NCBI RefSeq assembly: GCF_000719345.1
Contig: NZ_JOFX01000003.1
Location: 124,001 to 188,000, forward strand
Direction of reading: 5' to 3'
DNA: 64,000 nucleotides
Source: Streptomyces sp. NRRL F-2664
Lineage (GTDB): Bacteria > Actinomycetota > Actinomycetes > Streptomycetales > Streptomycetaceae
Under the pieces are notes generated by a model, which was given only the letters and a program-made list of their open reading frames with translations, was not told where the DNA came from and did not search any database. Below are positions 19,815-29,624 of this stretch, one piece after another (the first letter of the stretch is position 1; each line of letters starts with the position of its first letter). Made by a program: the position numbers and the translations under genes.

Positions 19815-20297
19815 TCACTTCTCCACCGTGTACCGCAGCCGGGCCCACAGCGGCAGGGCGAACCAGCACAGGAGGTACCAGGCCAGCACTCCGGCCACCA
19901 GGTACGGGACGAGGGCGTCATGGGTGGCCACCCGCAGCACGAGGAAGAGTGCGGCCGTGCACGTCGCCAGCAGCAGGACCAGGCCCGTGAAGGTCAGGCG
20001 CGAAGCCCAGGCCACGGCCTTGGGCTTGATCCGGCGGCCCGAGACGATCCGGTGGAAGGCCACGGGGCCTATGAGTGCGCCGGTCGCCAAAGAGCCGAGG
20101 ACGATGGTGGCGATGTAGATGTTCCGGTCCGTCTGCGGAAGCTCGTGGAACAGCGGGGTGAAGACCACGGTGAGCAGGAAGCCGAAGAGGATCTGCACGC
20201 CGGTCTGGGCGACGCGGATCTCCTGGATGAGTTCCTGCCACTGCCGGTCGGCGCGTTCCTCAGGGCTCTCGTCCCGTCCCTCGGTGGTGCCGGTCAT
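19815..20297 (-). CDS. DUF6328-type four-helix membrane protein
   Basis: 160 residues, ATG 20297 with GGAGGAGAG upstream. The sequence opens with a charged segment (RADRQWQELIQEIRVAQTG) and then four hydrophobic helices (about 42-60, 75-97, 110-130, 135-155). This matches the small actinobacterial DUF6328 membrane family, whose role is unknown. It lies between the Pls-like gene and a HAD gene on the same strand, but gaps of about 240 and 57 nt give no firm operon. Confidence 0.8.
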   Translation of the reverse strand: MTGTTEGRDESPEERADRQWQELIQEIRVAQTGVQILFGFLLTVVFTPLFHELPQTDRNIYIATIVLGSLATGALIGPVAFHRIVSGRRIKPKAVAWASRLTFTGLVLLLATCTAALFLVLRVATHDALVPYLVAGVLAWYLLCWFALPLWARLRYTVEK

Positions 20298-20354
20298 GCT
20301 CTCTCCTCCAAGTGGTGTGGCGTGGGGCGGGGCCCCGACGCACCGGCCGAAGTG

Positions 20355-21035
20355 CTATCTCCCTGCTTCACGGGACCCGTCCGCGAAGGGGCTGTCGTCC
20401 AAGGCGGCCAGCAGGTCGGCCGGGTGTCGGTAGACGGCCCGGGCTCCGGCCTCCTCCAGGTCCCGCCGCGGGATACCGCCGCAGAGCAGTCCCACGCAGC
20501 TGACGCCGGCCCGGGTCGCGGCCTTCATGTCCCAGACGGTGTCGCCGACGAACACGGCGTCGCCCGCGGCCGCCCCGGCGAGTTCGAGGCCCTGGCGCAC
20601 CGGATCCGGGGCCGGCTTGCCCGCGCTGACGTCGTCGGAGCTCGCGGTGGCGGTGATGGCGTCGTCGGCGCCGATGGCGCCCCGCAGTGCGGTCAGCTCG
20701 GCTTCGCCGGCCGACGTGACCAGGACGACCCGCCAGCCCCTGCGGTCGAGTTCGCGCAGGAGCTCGGCGGCACGGTCCAGGCCGGGCAGGCGGTCGAAGT
20801 AGGTGGCGTACAGCGTGTCGTGCGCCGCGCTGAGCCGCTCGTCCTCGCCCGGGTCGCGGTCGTCGCCCAGCAGGTGGACGAGGAGGTCCTCGCCGGGCAG
20901 GCCGACGGCACGGTGGATGTCGTGCATCGCCACGCTGTGGCCGGCCTGGCGCATCGCCTCCCACCAGCACGTGACGTGCAGGTGGTTGGTGTCGGCAAGG
21001 GTCCCGTCGACGTCGAACAGAGCGGCGCGGTTCAT
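20355..21035 (-). CDS. HAD-superfamily phosphatase (phosphoglycolate-phosphatase-like)
   Basis: 226 residues from ATG 21035 behind GGAGG. All HAD motifs: FDVDGTLADTN (nucleophile Asp8 and acid Asp10), VTSAGEAE, Lys in SAGKPAPDP, and GDTVWDMKAA. The helical cap sits between motifs I and II (C1 type), which suits small phosphorylated metabolites such as phosphoglycolate or sugar phosphates. Substrate cannot be read from sequence. The next gene upstream is divergent. Confidence 0.92.
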   Translation of the reverse strand: MNRAALFDVDGTLADTNHLHVTCWWEAMRQAGHSVAMHDIHRAVGLPGEDLLVHLLGDDRDPGEDERLSAAHDTLYATYFDRLPGLDRAAELLRELDRRGWRVVLVTSAGEAELTALRGAIGADDAITATASSDDVSAGKPAPDPVRQGLELAGAAAGDAVFVGDTVWDMKAATRAGVSCVGLLCGGIPRRDLEEAGARAVYRHPADLLAALDDSPFADGSREAGR

Positions 21036-21270
21036 CTTTCCGCCTCCAGGGTCGGTGGGCCGGGACCGTGCGGGGAGGTCCGGCCCCCGCCTCGGACGGC
21101 GCCTACCCCCGACACGCCCGAACACGCGTCCGGCCGGGCGGCATGTAGGGCACCGTCCGTCCGCCGTCCGGGGGACGGACGGGTTTCGGCTGCGCCGGAC
21201 GGGTTAGGAGCGAGCCGTCAGCACGCGGTCCCCCTGCCCGGCACGCCGGATCCGACGAGTGAGGTCCTCC

Positions 21271-21921
21271 GTGAATCAGCATCCTGCCGACACCGCCGAC
21301 GGGTTCCCTCCCCCGGAGTCGCTGAGCCCGCCCGAGATGACCGGCCAGCTGCCCCGGGACCACACCCAGGCGATCCTGGAGGTCACCAAGCACGTCGCGG
21401 CGCTGCTGAAGCAGTCCGGGCAGCCCTTTGCGCTCGCGGGCAGCGTGGCCGCCTTCGCCCACGGGGTCCCGGCCCGGTTCCAGCACGACACGGACTTCTG
21501 CATGCGGCGCGAGGACGCCGACGCGGCGATCAAGGCCTTGGAGGAGGGCGGCATCGAGATGCGCCGCGCCGCGGAGGACTGGCTGGTCAAGGGCCGGTCC
21601 GGCGGGGAGGAGATCGACCTGATCTTCGAACTCGCCCGCCGTCCCGTCAGCGAGGAGCTGCTGGAACGGGCGACCGTGAAATCGGTGGACTCGGTGTGGA
21701 TGCCGGTCCTCTCCCCCACCGACCTGATGGACAGCCGGCTCGCCGCCCTGTCCGAGCACTACTGCGACTTCGGCGACCTCCTGCCGATGGCGCGGATGCT
21801 GCGCGAGCAGATCGACTGGGACCGGCTGGACCGGGTCCACCGGGACGCCCCGCTGCCGGACGCCTTCCTGTACCTCCTCGACCGGCTCCGGGTCATCGAC
21901 CGGGGGAAGGGGACCTCATGA
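21271..21921 (+). CDS. Putative minimal nucleotidyltransferase-fold protein
   Basis: 216 residues from GTG 21271 (GAGG 6 nt upstream). The core resembles pol-beta-type nucleotidyltransferases that bind or modify nucleotides or tRNA: FALAGSVAAFAHGV (Gly-Ser near residue 50), RFQHDTDFCMR with paired acidic residues, and a third acid in EEIDLIFEL. This is the AbiEii/lincosamide-transferase-like layout, but no HEPN or antitoxin partner is adjacent. Its stop overlaps the next start (ATGA). It heads a three-gene coupled operon. Confidence 0.75.
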   Translation: MNQHPADTADGFPPPESLSPPEMTGQLPRDHTQAILEVTKHVAALLKQSGQPFALAGSVAAFAHGVPARFQHDTDFCMRREDADAAIKALEEGGIEMRRAAEDWLVKGRSGGEEIDLIFELARRPVSEELLERATVKSVDSVWMPVLSPTDLMDSRLAALSEHYCDFGDLLPMARMLREQIDWDRLDRVHRDAPLPDAFLYLLDRLRVIDRGKGTS

Positions 21922-22172
21922 CTGCCGTGGAGAACCTCGACTACCGCGTGGAGCACCTGCGCGACCGCCTGGCGCGCGAGGACGTCGCGGAGCTCGGCGT
22001 GCGCGTGGAGGCACGCGGCGCGTGGGTGATGGTGTGGGGCGTCGTGGCCGACGACGCCGCCCGTGCGGCGGTCCTGCGGATCGCCGGGGAAGAGCTGGAG
22101 GGGGTCCCGTGGCACGACGACCTGACGGTGCACCGCGTCGGACCCCCCGGACCGGCGGAGGTGCTGTCGTGA
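21918..22172 (+). CDS. Small BON-like hypothetical protein
   Basis: 84 residues, ATG 21918 overlapping the preceding stop by 4 nt. Composition and the beta-alpha-beta pattern (LGVRVEARGAWVMVWGVV, then a helix and DDLTVHRV) resemble a single BON domain, usually linked to membrane or phospholipid binding. No signal peptide or TM. It overlaps the next gene by GTGA, so all three genes are probably translated from one mRNA. Confidence 0.7.
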   Translation: MTAVENLDYRVEHLRDRLAREDVAELGVRVEARGAWVMVWGVVADDAARAAVLRIAGEELEGVPWHDDLTVHRVGPPGPAEVLS

Positions 22173-22894
22173 TCCGCGTCGCCGCCGTCGGGGACATCCA
22201 CCTCGGACCGGACAGTGCCGGCACCTTGCGTCCCGCCTTCGACACGCTCGGCGACTGCGCCGACCTGCTGCTGCTGGCCGGGGACCTCACCCGGCACGGC
22301 ACCCGCGAGGAGGCCCGGGTGGTGGCCGAGGAGGTCGCCGGACTGCCCGTGCCCGTGGTCGCCGTCCTCGGCAACCACGACTACCAGAGCGACCAGCCGG
22401 ACGCCGTCACCCGCGAACTGGTCGAGGGGGGTGTGCACGTCCTGGAGGGCGCCGGCGTCACCTTCGACATCCGGGGCGTCACCGTGGGTGTCGCCGGCAC
22501 CAAGGGCTTCGGCGGGGGCTTCGCGGGACGCAGCGCCACCGAGTTCGGGGAACCGGAGATGAAGGCCTTCATCCGGTACTCCCGTGCGTGCGCGGACGGG
22601 CTCGGCCGCAGCCTGCGCGAGCTCGACGGCAGCAGCGTACGGGTGGCGCTCACGCACTTCTCGCCGGTGCCGGACACCCTGGCGGGCGAACCGCCGGAGA
22701 TCTACCCCTTCCTCGGCAGTTACCTGCTGGCGGAGGCCATCGACGGGGCCGGTGCCGACCTCGCGGTGCACGGGCACGCCCACATGGGCACCGAGCACGG
22801 GATGACGGGCGGCGGGGTGCGCGTGCGCAATGTGGCCATGCCCGTCATCGACCGCGCCTTCGCCGTGTACCACCTGTCCCCGCCGACCGGCTGA
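22169..22894 (+). CDS. Calcineurin-like metallophosphoesterase
   Basis: 241 residues from GTG 22169. Dimetal motifs in order: GDIHLG (about 8-13), AGDLTRHG (about 40), GNHD (about 73), a mid-chain histidine in ALTHFSPVPD and GHAHMG near the end. Cytoplasmic. Family members hydrolyse phosphomonoesters or diesters including cyclic nucleotides and 2',3'-cyclic ends; the substrate is open. Coupling to a nucleotidyltransferase-fold gene suggests a paired transfer/removal chemistry, an inference only. Confidence 0.9.
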   Translation: MIRVAAVGDIHLGPDSAGTLRPAFDTLGDCADLLLLAGDLTRHGTREEARVVAEEVAGLPVPVVAVLGNHDYQSDQPDAVTRELVEGGVHVLEGAGVTFDIRGVTVGVAGTKGFGGGFAGRSATEFGEPEMKAFIRYSRACADGLGRSLRELDGSSVRVALTHFSPVPDTLAGEPPEIYPFLGSYLLAEAIDGAGADLAVHGHAHMGTEHGMTGGGVRVRNVAMPVIDRAFAVYHLSPPTG

Positions 22895-22916
22895 GGGCGC
22901 CGGAAAGTTTCCAAAA

Positions 22917-22941
22917 GGGTCAGGCCGCCACGATCGGGTAT
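22917..22941 (+). promoter_or_regulatory. SigB-type promoter in front of the sigma factor gene
   Basis: GGGT (22917-22920), 15 nt, GGGTAT (22936-22941) fits the Streptomyces stress-sigma consensus GNNT-N14-16-GGGTAY. It suggests autoregulation. The start codon is 70 nt downstream. Confidence 0.65.
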
Positions 22942-23010
22942 ATAACCGAACGGGAACCCACGACGGCCCCGCTGCGCACCAGCAGCTCCCCGACCCGTCG
23001 GAGGAAACTG

Positions 23011-23898
23011 ATGACCCCCTTGCCCTTCGACACCGCGGGCCCCGTCCATACCGGGTCTCCGGTGGACGCCATCGAGATTCCCGACAACCCCCTGGCCGTC
23101 AGTACGGACGACGCCCGGACCCTCTCCGTCGCGCTCTTCCACCGTCTGCGCTCCCTGACCGAGGGCACCGCGGAGTACTCGTACGTCCGCAACACGCTGG
23201 TGGAGCTGAACCTCAGCCTGGTCAAGTACGCCGCCCGGCGCTTCCGCAACCGCAGCGAGCCCTTCGAGGACATCGTCCAGGTGGGCACGATCGGCCTGAT
23301 CAAGGCCATCAACCGGTACGACGTCGGGCGCGGGGTGGAGTTCGCCACGTTCGCCGTGCCGACGATCACGGGCGAGATGAAGCGTTTCTTCCGGGACACC
23401 AGCTGGTCGGTGAAGGTGCCGCGGCGCCTGCAGGAGCTGCGCCTGGACATGGCGAAATCCTGCGACGCGATGGAACAGGACCTGGGCCGCCGGCCGACGG
23501 ACCACGAGCTCGCCGAGCACCTCGGTGTCAGCGACGACGCCCTGGCCGAGGGGCGGCAGGCCGCGAACTGCTACGTCGCGGAGTCCCTCAGCACCTCGGT
23601 GGGGCAGGACGCGGACGGGGGCTCCCTGCCGCGTTCGCTGGGCACGGAGGAGGAGGCGTACGAGCGCATCGAGGACCTGGAGACACTCAAGCCGCTGCTC
23701 GGCGCGCTGGGTGAGCGGGACCGGCTGGTCCTCCAGCTGCGCTTCGGCGACGAGCTGACGCAGTCGCAGATCGGCGAGCGCCTCGGCATCTCGCAAATGC
23801 ACGTCTCCCGGCTGCTGAGCCGGATCATGGCGAAGCTGCGCGCGGGGATGCTGGAGGATGCCGACGAGGGCGAGCAGGAGGACGCCGGCCCGACCTGA
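23011..23898 (+). CDS. SigB/SigF-family stress or sporulation sigma factor
   Basis: 295 residues, ATG 23011 with GGAGG 6 nt upstream. Sigma-70 group 3: region 2 (YAARRFRNRSEPFEDIVQVGTIGL and AINRYDV), region 3 (LRLDMAKSCDAMEQDLGRRPTDHELAEHLGVSDD) and region 4 helix-turn-helix (TQSQIGERLGISQMHVSRLLSRI). Directs RNA polymerase to GGGTAY-type promoters, one of which lies just upstream. The convergent neighbours encode an anti-sigma kinase and a STAS antagonist, the usual controllers of this family. Which Streptomyces paralogue it is cannot be told. Confidence 0.95.
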   Translation: MTPLPFDTAGPVHTGSPVDAIEIPDNPLAVSTDDARTLSVALFHRLRSLTEGTAEYSYVRNTLVELNLSLVKYAARRFRNRSEPFEDIVQVGTIGLIKAINRYDVGRGVEFATFAVPTITGEMKRFFRDTSWSVKVPRRLQELRLDMAKSCDAMEQDLGRRPTDHELAEHLGVSDDALAEGRQAANCYVAESLSTSVGQDADGGSLPRSLGTEEEAYERIEDLETLKPLLGALGERDRLVLQLRFGDELTQSQIGERLGISQMHVSRLLSRIMAKLRAGMLEDADEGEQEDAGPT

Positions 23899-24014
23899 GG
23901 ACCGCACCGCGTTCGTTCGTTGCACCTGTTCTTCACTACGGCCCGTGCGGGCCCGCCGGCACGCTCCGCGCGGCCGGGACGGACGGGGAGTGTGTGGCCG
24001 GCCGTCCGGGAAGC

Positions 24015-24446
24015 CTAGGCCGACTGGCCGTCCGGGGAGCCGGAGGGTGAGGCGATCTCCGCCCATACGCACTTGCCGTCCGCGAGCGGCAGGGAGCCCC
24101 AGCGGCGGGCGATCCGTTCCACTATCAGCAGGCCGTATCCGCCGGGGCGGGCCGGGTCCGGGCGGGAGCGGGGCGTGGGGGCGGCGGGGTCGCCGTCGGT
24201 GACCTCGACCCGGAGCCGTTCGTCGGTGCAGTCCAGGAGCAGGGAGCGGGGCCCGCCCGCGTGCAGGCAGGCGTTGGCGACCACTTCGGAGACCAGCAGC
24301 AGGACGTCCTCGGCGTCGTCGCGGGAACCCGGCATCCACTTCCAGTCGGTCAGGGCGTCGCGCGTGAAGTCGCGGCACCGGGTGACGACGTCACTCATGC
24401 CTGCCAGCAGGAGGCTCCGCCTCCGGTCGAGGGGCCGCGGCTCCAT
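24015..24446 (-). CDS. RsbW-like ATP-binding anti-sigma/regulatory kinase
   Basis: 143 residues from ATG 24446 (GGGGAGG ribosome site; a GTG at 24464 would place that site inside the gene). GHKL ATPase fold: N-box LLLVSEVVANACLHAGG, G1 EVTDGDPAAP and G2-like GGYGLLIVERIA, with a conserved WG (RRWGSLP) near the end. The family binds sigma factors or phosphorylates STAS partners. Separated from the upstream STAS gene by 14 nt, so one operon. Many Streptomyces have dozens of such proteins, so the sigma partner at 23011 is likely but unproven. Confidence 0.92.
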   Translation of the reverse strand: MEPRPLDRRRSLLLAGMSDVVTRCRDFTRDALTDWKWMPGSRDDAEDVLLLVSEVVANACLHAGGPRSLLLDCTDERLRVEVTDGDPAAPTPRSRPDPARPGGYGLLIVERIARRWGSLPLADGKCVWAEIASPSGSPDGQSA

Positions 24447-24460
24447 GGCACCCTCCCCCC

Positions 24461-24871
24461 TCACGCGTGCCGCGGTTCGGCCAGTGCATGCGCCAGGTCG
24501 GGGTGCACGGCGAAGATCCCGTCCGCACCGGTGATGCGGAACATGCGGGCGACCGGGGGCCGCAGGCCGGCGAGCTCGATCGTGCCGCCCGCCTCGCGCG
24601 CCGCGAGCCGGCTGTGCAGCAGCACGTTCAGCCCCGTGGAGTCGCAGAAGCGGAGTTCGGAGAAGTCCACCAGCAGTCTGCGCGCACCCCCTTCGACGCC
24701 CGCGGTGAGGGCGGCACGCAGGGGCTCGGCCGTGTCGTGGTCCAGTTCTCCCGTGAGGGCGAGGACGAGGATGTCGCCCTCGGACCGCACCTCTACGGCG
24801 AATCGGTCACCGTCCGCCGGCGGGGCCATCGGGAACCACCTCTTCCCAGTGCGCAGGTGGGTGAACGCCAT
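24461..24871 (-). CDS. STAS-domain anti-anti-sigma factor
   Basis: 136 residues, ATG 24871; a shorter start at 24829 is possible. STAS fold with the phosphorylatable site in FSELRFCDSTGLNVLLHS (acceptor Ser/Thr of the DSTG motif) and a preceding GELDHDTAEPL strand. In its unphosphorylated form it should sequester the anti-sigma kinase encoded next in the operon and release the sigma factor. Confidence 0.92.
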   Translation of the reverse strand: MAFTHLRTGKRWFPMAPPADGDRFAVEVRSEGDILVLALTGELDHDTAEPLRAALTAGVEGGARRLLVDFSELRFCDSTGLNVLLHSRLAAREAGGTIELAGLRPPVARMFRITGADGIFAVHPDLAHALAEPRHA

Positions 24872-24980
24872 CGTCCTGCCGCCCTCCGCGCACCGCGACC
24901 GATGGCCGGCCGCGCCCACCGAGGTCGTTCCGGCGTCGCTTCGCCCGGTTCTGCACGGCGCCTACCCGCTGGCGCAGCGG

Positions 24981-25400
24981 TCAATCCGGCGGGGCGCAGG
25001 CGGGGCAGAGGCCCCGGTAGGTGATCTCGGCCTCGGAGACGGCGAAGCCGAACCGCTCCTGGTCCGGCAGGCCGGCGAGCGGGTCACCGGTCGGGTGGAC
25101 GTCCCGGATGAGGCCGCATCCGGAGCAGACCAGGTGCTGGTGGGGGTGGTGCGCGTTGGGGTCGTAGCGCTTGGCACGGCCGTCGGTGGTGACCTCCGCG
25201 ACCTCGCCGAGGGCCACCAGCTCGCCCAGGGCGTTGTAGACGGTGGCCCGGGAGATCTCCGGCAGCCGTTCGACCGCGCGGGCGTGCACCTCGTCGGCCG
25301 TCAGGTGCACGTGGTCGCCGTCGAGGACCTCGGCGACGACCCGCCGCTGGGAGGTCAGCCGCCAGCCGCGGCTCCGCAGCCGTTCCAGCAGGTCACTCAT
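24981..25400 (-). CDS. Fur-family repressor (FurA/CatR-like)
   Basis: 139 residues from ATG 25400 (GGGGGAG upstream). N-terminal winged helix (RLTSQRRVVAEVL, SRATVYNALGEL) and metal-binding part with HHPHQHLVCSGCG plus the last Cys pair of GLCPACAPP. The two CxxC motifs fit a structural zinc site, and the protein length and pairing with katG fit the peroxide-sensing FurA/CatR branch rather than iron Fur. It lies divergent to katG with a shared 291-nt control region. Confidence 0.92.
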   Translation of the reverse strand: MSDLLERLRSRGWRLTSQRRVVAEVLDGDHVHLTADEVHARAVERLPEISRATVYNALGELVALGEVAEVTTDGRAKRYDPNAHHPHQHLVCSGCGLIRDVHPTGDPLAGLPDQERFGFAVSEAEITYRGLCPACAPPD

Positions 25401-25487
25401 TTCGGCTCCCCCTGTCGGGTGCGGCGGGCGCCTCCATGCCTCGGCGGGCGTCCGTCGATCCGATCGAATATGGGCTTGGTACTCATC

Positions 25488-25515
25488 TTGACTTGGACTG
25501 CGTCCATCGTAGGAT
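25488..25515 (+). promoter_or_regulatory. katG promoter with inverted repeat in its spacer (probable FurA operator)
   Basis: TTGACT (25488-25493), 16 nt, TAGGAT (25510-25515). The spacer contains the inverted repeat TGGAC-TGC-GTCCA (25494-25506). Repressor bound there would block polymerase. The regulator is the divergent Fur-family gene. Assignment of the operator is inferred. Confidence 0.6.
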
Positions 25516-25577
25516 CGGTTCCGTTGATAACCAAGAGGTAGGAAGACTCCCGAGCGCCGGGAGTACGCCGACGGTGA

Positions 25578-27923
<2,346 letters not shown>

Positions 27924-27938
27924 TCGGGGTGTCCGGGT

Positions 27939-27980
27939 GTCCGGGCCGGCCGGCGCCGCAGGGTGCCGGCGGGCCCGGAC
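27939..27980. terminator. Strong GC hairpin between katG and phytase
   Basis: Nearly perfect stem (27939-27957 with 27962-27980, GTCCGGGCC... paired with ...GGCCCGGAC) just after the katG stop; serves both convergent genes. Confidence 0.7.
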
Positions 27981-27984
27981 GCGG

Positions 27985-29325
27985 TCACAGGCGTACGGCG
28001 CGCCGGAGGCGGCCCAGGTCCACGAACTTGAAGTCGGTGTCGGCACGGACCTCCCCGTCGGAGCCCGTGCTCGCGGGGGTGTTGGCCCCGTCCTGGACGA
28101 CGAGGAGGCCGTTCGGGAACCTCCTGCCCAGCGGAGCGCTGGTGACGGCGGCGCCGTCGCACTCCTGCGAGCCGTCGGGCGCTCCGGGGGTGTCGTCGGC
28201 GGTGACGCGGAAGCCGCGGACGTAGGTGTCACTGCGCTCGCGGTCGAAAACGGCGAAGGTGTCGTCGCCCTGGCTGGATGCGAGCAGGTAGCCGGGCCGG
28301 CGCGGGTGCCGGGGATCGCGCCAGATGGTGAGTCCCTCCACGTCGGCTGCCAGGTGCCGGCCGCCGTAGCCGGGGTCGGCGCCCGCGTCGCACTCCTCGG
28401 TCTGCGGGTTCCAGGTGCCGGGCACGCCGAAGGAGCGGACCTTCTCGATCAGGCGGGCGGGCGAGCGCAGGTCGGCGTCGAGCTTCCAGATGCCGACGTC
28501 CTCCTGGCCCGCGTACAGGTCGCCGGTGTCCGGGTCGATCACCATGCCCTCGACCTGGGGCAACTCGCCCGGCTCCGAGCAGGGCGTCCACGTCCTGCCG
28601 TCGGGCAGCGGGAAGGCACTGGGGAGGGAGGTGGTCCGCACGGTGCGGTAGCCGACCTTCCCCCGCACATCGGGCAGGAGTTCGGCCAGCGCGAGGGCGG
28701 TGGCGTGGCGCCGGCTGGTGACCGCGAAGGAGCGGCCGCTGCGGCGGTCGGTGTAGGCGGCCAGGCCGTAGGCGGTGCGCTGGTCGGCGACCTCGTCCGG
28801 TCCGGCGGAGAAGACGAGCGGGGCCGCGTCCTCGTCGGTGACGTCGACGAGGGGTGCGCCGGTCCGCCGGGGGTCGATCCGGTAGACGCGCAACTGGTCG
28901 CGGCCCCGGTCGGAGACGACGGCCACGTCGTGGCGGCCGCCGGGGAAGCGCAGGCCGGTGATGAGGTCGACGTTGTTGAAGCGGCCGGGGGCGTCACCGT
29001 CCCGGGGCGGCGGCGGGGCCGGCAGCGACTGGACCTGGCGCCCGTCGAGGTCGTACACGCGCAGTCCGCCCTCCTTGGCGGTGGCGATGACCAGGCTGCG
29101 GTCGGGGTCCTCGGGGTTGCGCCAGATGGCGGGGTCGTCCGCGTCGGCGTTGCCGCCGGCCTCGTCGTCGAAGAGGGAGGGCGTCTCGACGGAGGCGGGT
29201 ACGCCGGGCAGCGACGGCGGGGCCGCGCGGTCGCCCCGGGCGTGCGCCGGTACGGCGAGCAGCCCCAGGGCCACCGCGGCGGCCACGCCGAGCGCCGTCG
29301 TCCGCCTTCTCGGGATCGCGGTCAT
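27985..29325 (-). CDS. Secreted beta-propeller phytase
   Basis: 446 residues from ATG 29325 (AGGAGG upstream). Sec signal peptide 1-30 (RRRTTALGVAAAVALGLLAVPAHA). The mature chain shows the phytase hallmarks: ADDPAIWRNPEDPDRSLVIATAK, FNNVDLITGLRF, AYGLAAYTDRRSG, QVEGMVIDPDTGDLYAGQEDVGIWKL and ADVEGLTIWRD. Acidic residues in these loops bind calcium and phytate phosphates in the family. It would release phosphate from phytate outside the cell. I looked for GTTCACC-type PHO boxes upstream and did not find a clear one. Confidence 0.92.
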   Translation of the reverse strand: MTAIPRRRTTALGVAAAVALGLLAVPAHARGDRAAPPSLPGVPASVETPSLFDDEAGGNADADDPAIWRNPEDPDRSLVIATAKEGGLRVYDLDGRQVQSLPAPPPPRDGDAPGRFNNVDLITGLRFPGGRHDVAVVSDRGRDQLRVYRIDPRRTGAPLVDVTDEDAAPLVFSAGPDEVADQRTAYGLAAYTDRRSGRSFAVTSRRHATALALAELLPDVRGKVGYRTVRTTSLPSAFPLPDGRTWTPCSEPGELPQVEGMVIDPDTGDLYAGQEDVGIWKLDADLRSPARLIEKVRSFGVPGTWNPQTEECDAGADPGYGGRHLAADVEGLTIWRDPRHPRRPGYLLASSQGDDTFAVFDRERSDTYVRGFRVTADDTPGAPDGSQECDGAAVTSAPLGRRFPNGLLVVQDGANTPASTGSDGEVRADTDFKFVDLGRLRRAVRL

Positions 29326-29624
29326 CTTGCCTCCTGGTCGGTCGGTTCCCGGGGTGCGGCCGGCCGCGGAGTCGGGTCCCACGGGCGCCCGGCGGCCGAG
29401 CCGCCCCCACCGTGGGGCACCCGCGGGTGACCCCCATGGAGCAGGCATGACGCGTCCATGACCACCGCGTGAATCCCGGGTGCCTCCCGCTTCCTTAGCG
29501 GAACGTTAGATCTGCGCGGCGGAGCTTGTCCGGGCGACACGGCGGCCGCATGCTCTGGGCACTCCCCCACTCGCGGGGTGTCGCCACTCCCCTCTCCCCT
29601 CAGGGACTTCTCTCCGGAGCCGCC

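Noticed and set aside
15482..19990. A 1502-residue plus-strand frame
   Set aside because: Antisense of the Pls-like gene, which has all catalytic motifs; the plus frame has none.
23939..23953. GGCCCG/CGGGCC hairpin after the sigma gene
   Set aside because: The loop would be only two bases; too weak to call a terminator.
29326..29624. A PHO box in front of the phytase
   Set aside because: No GTTCACC-type direct repeats could be found in the divergent region.
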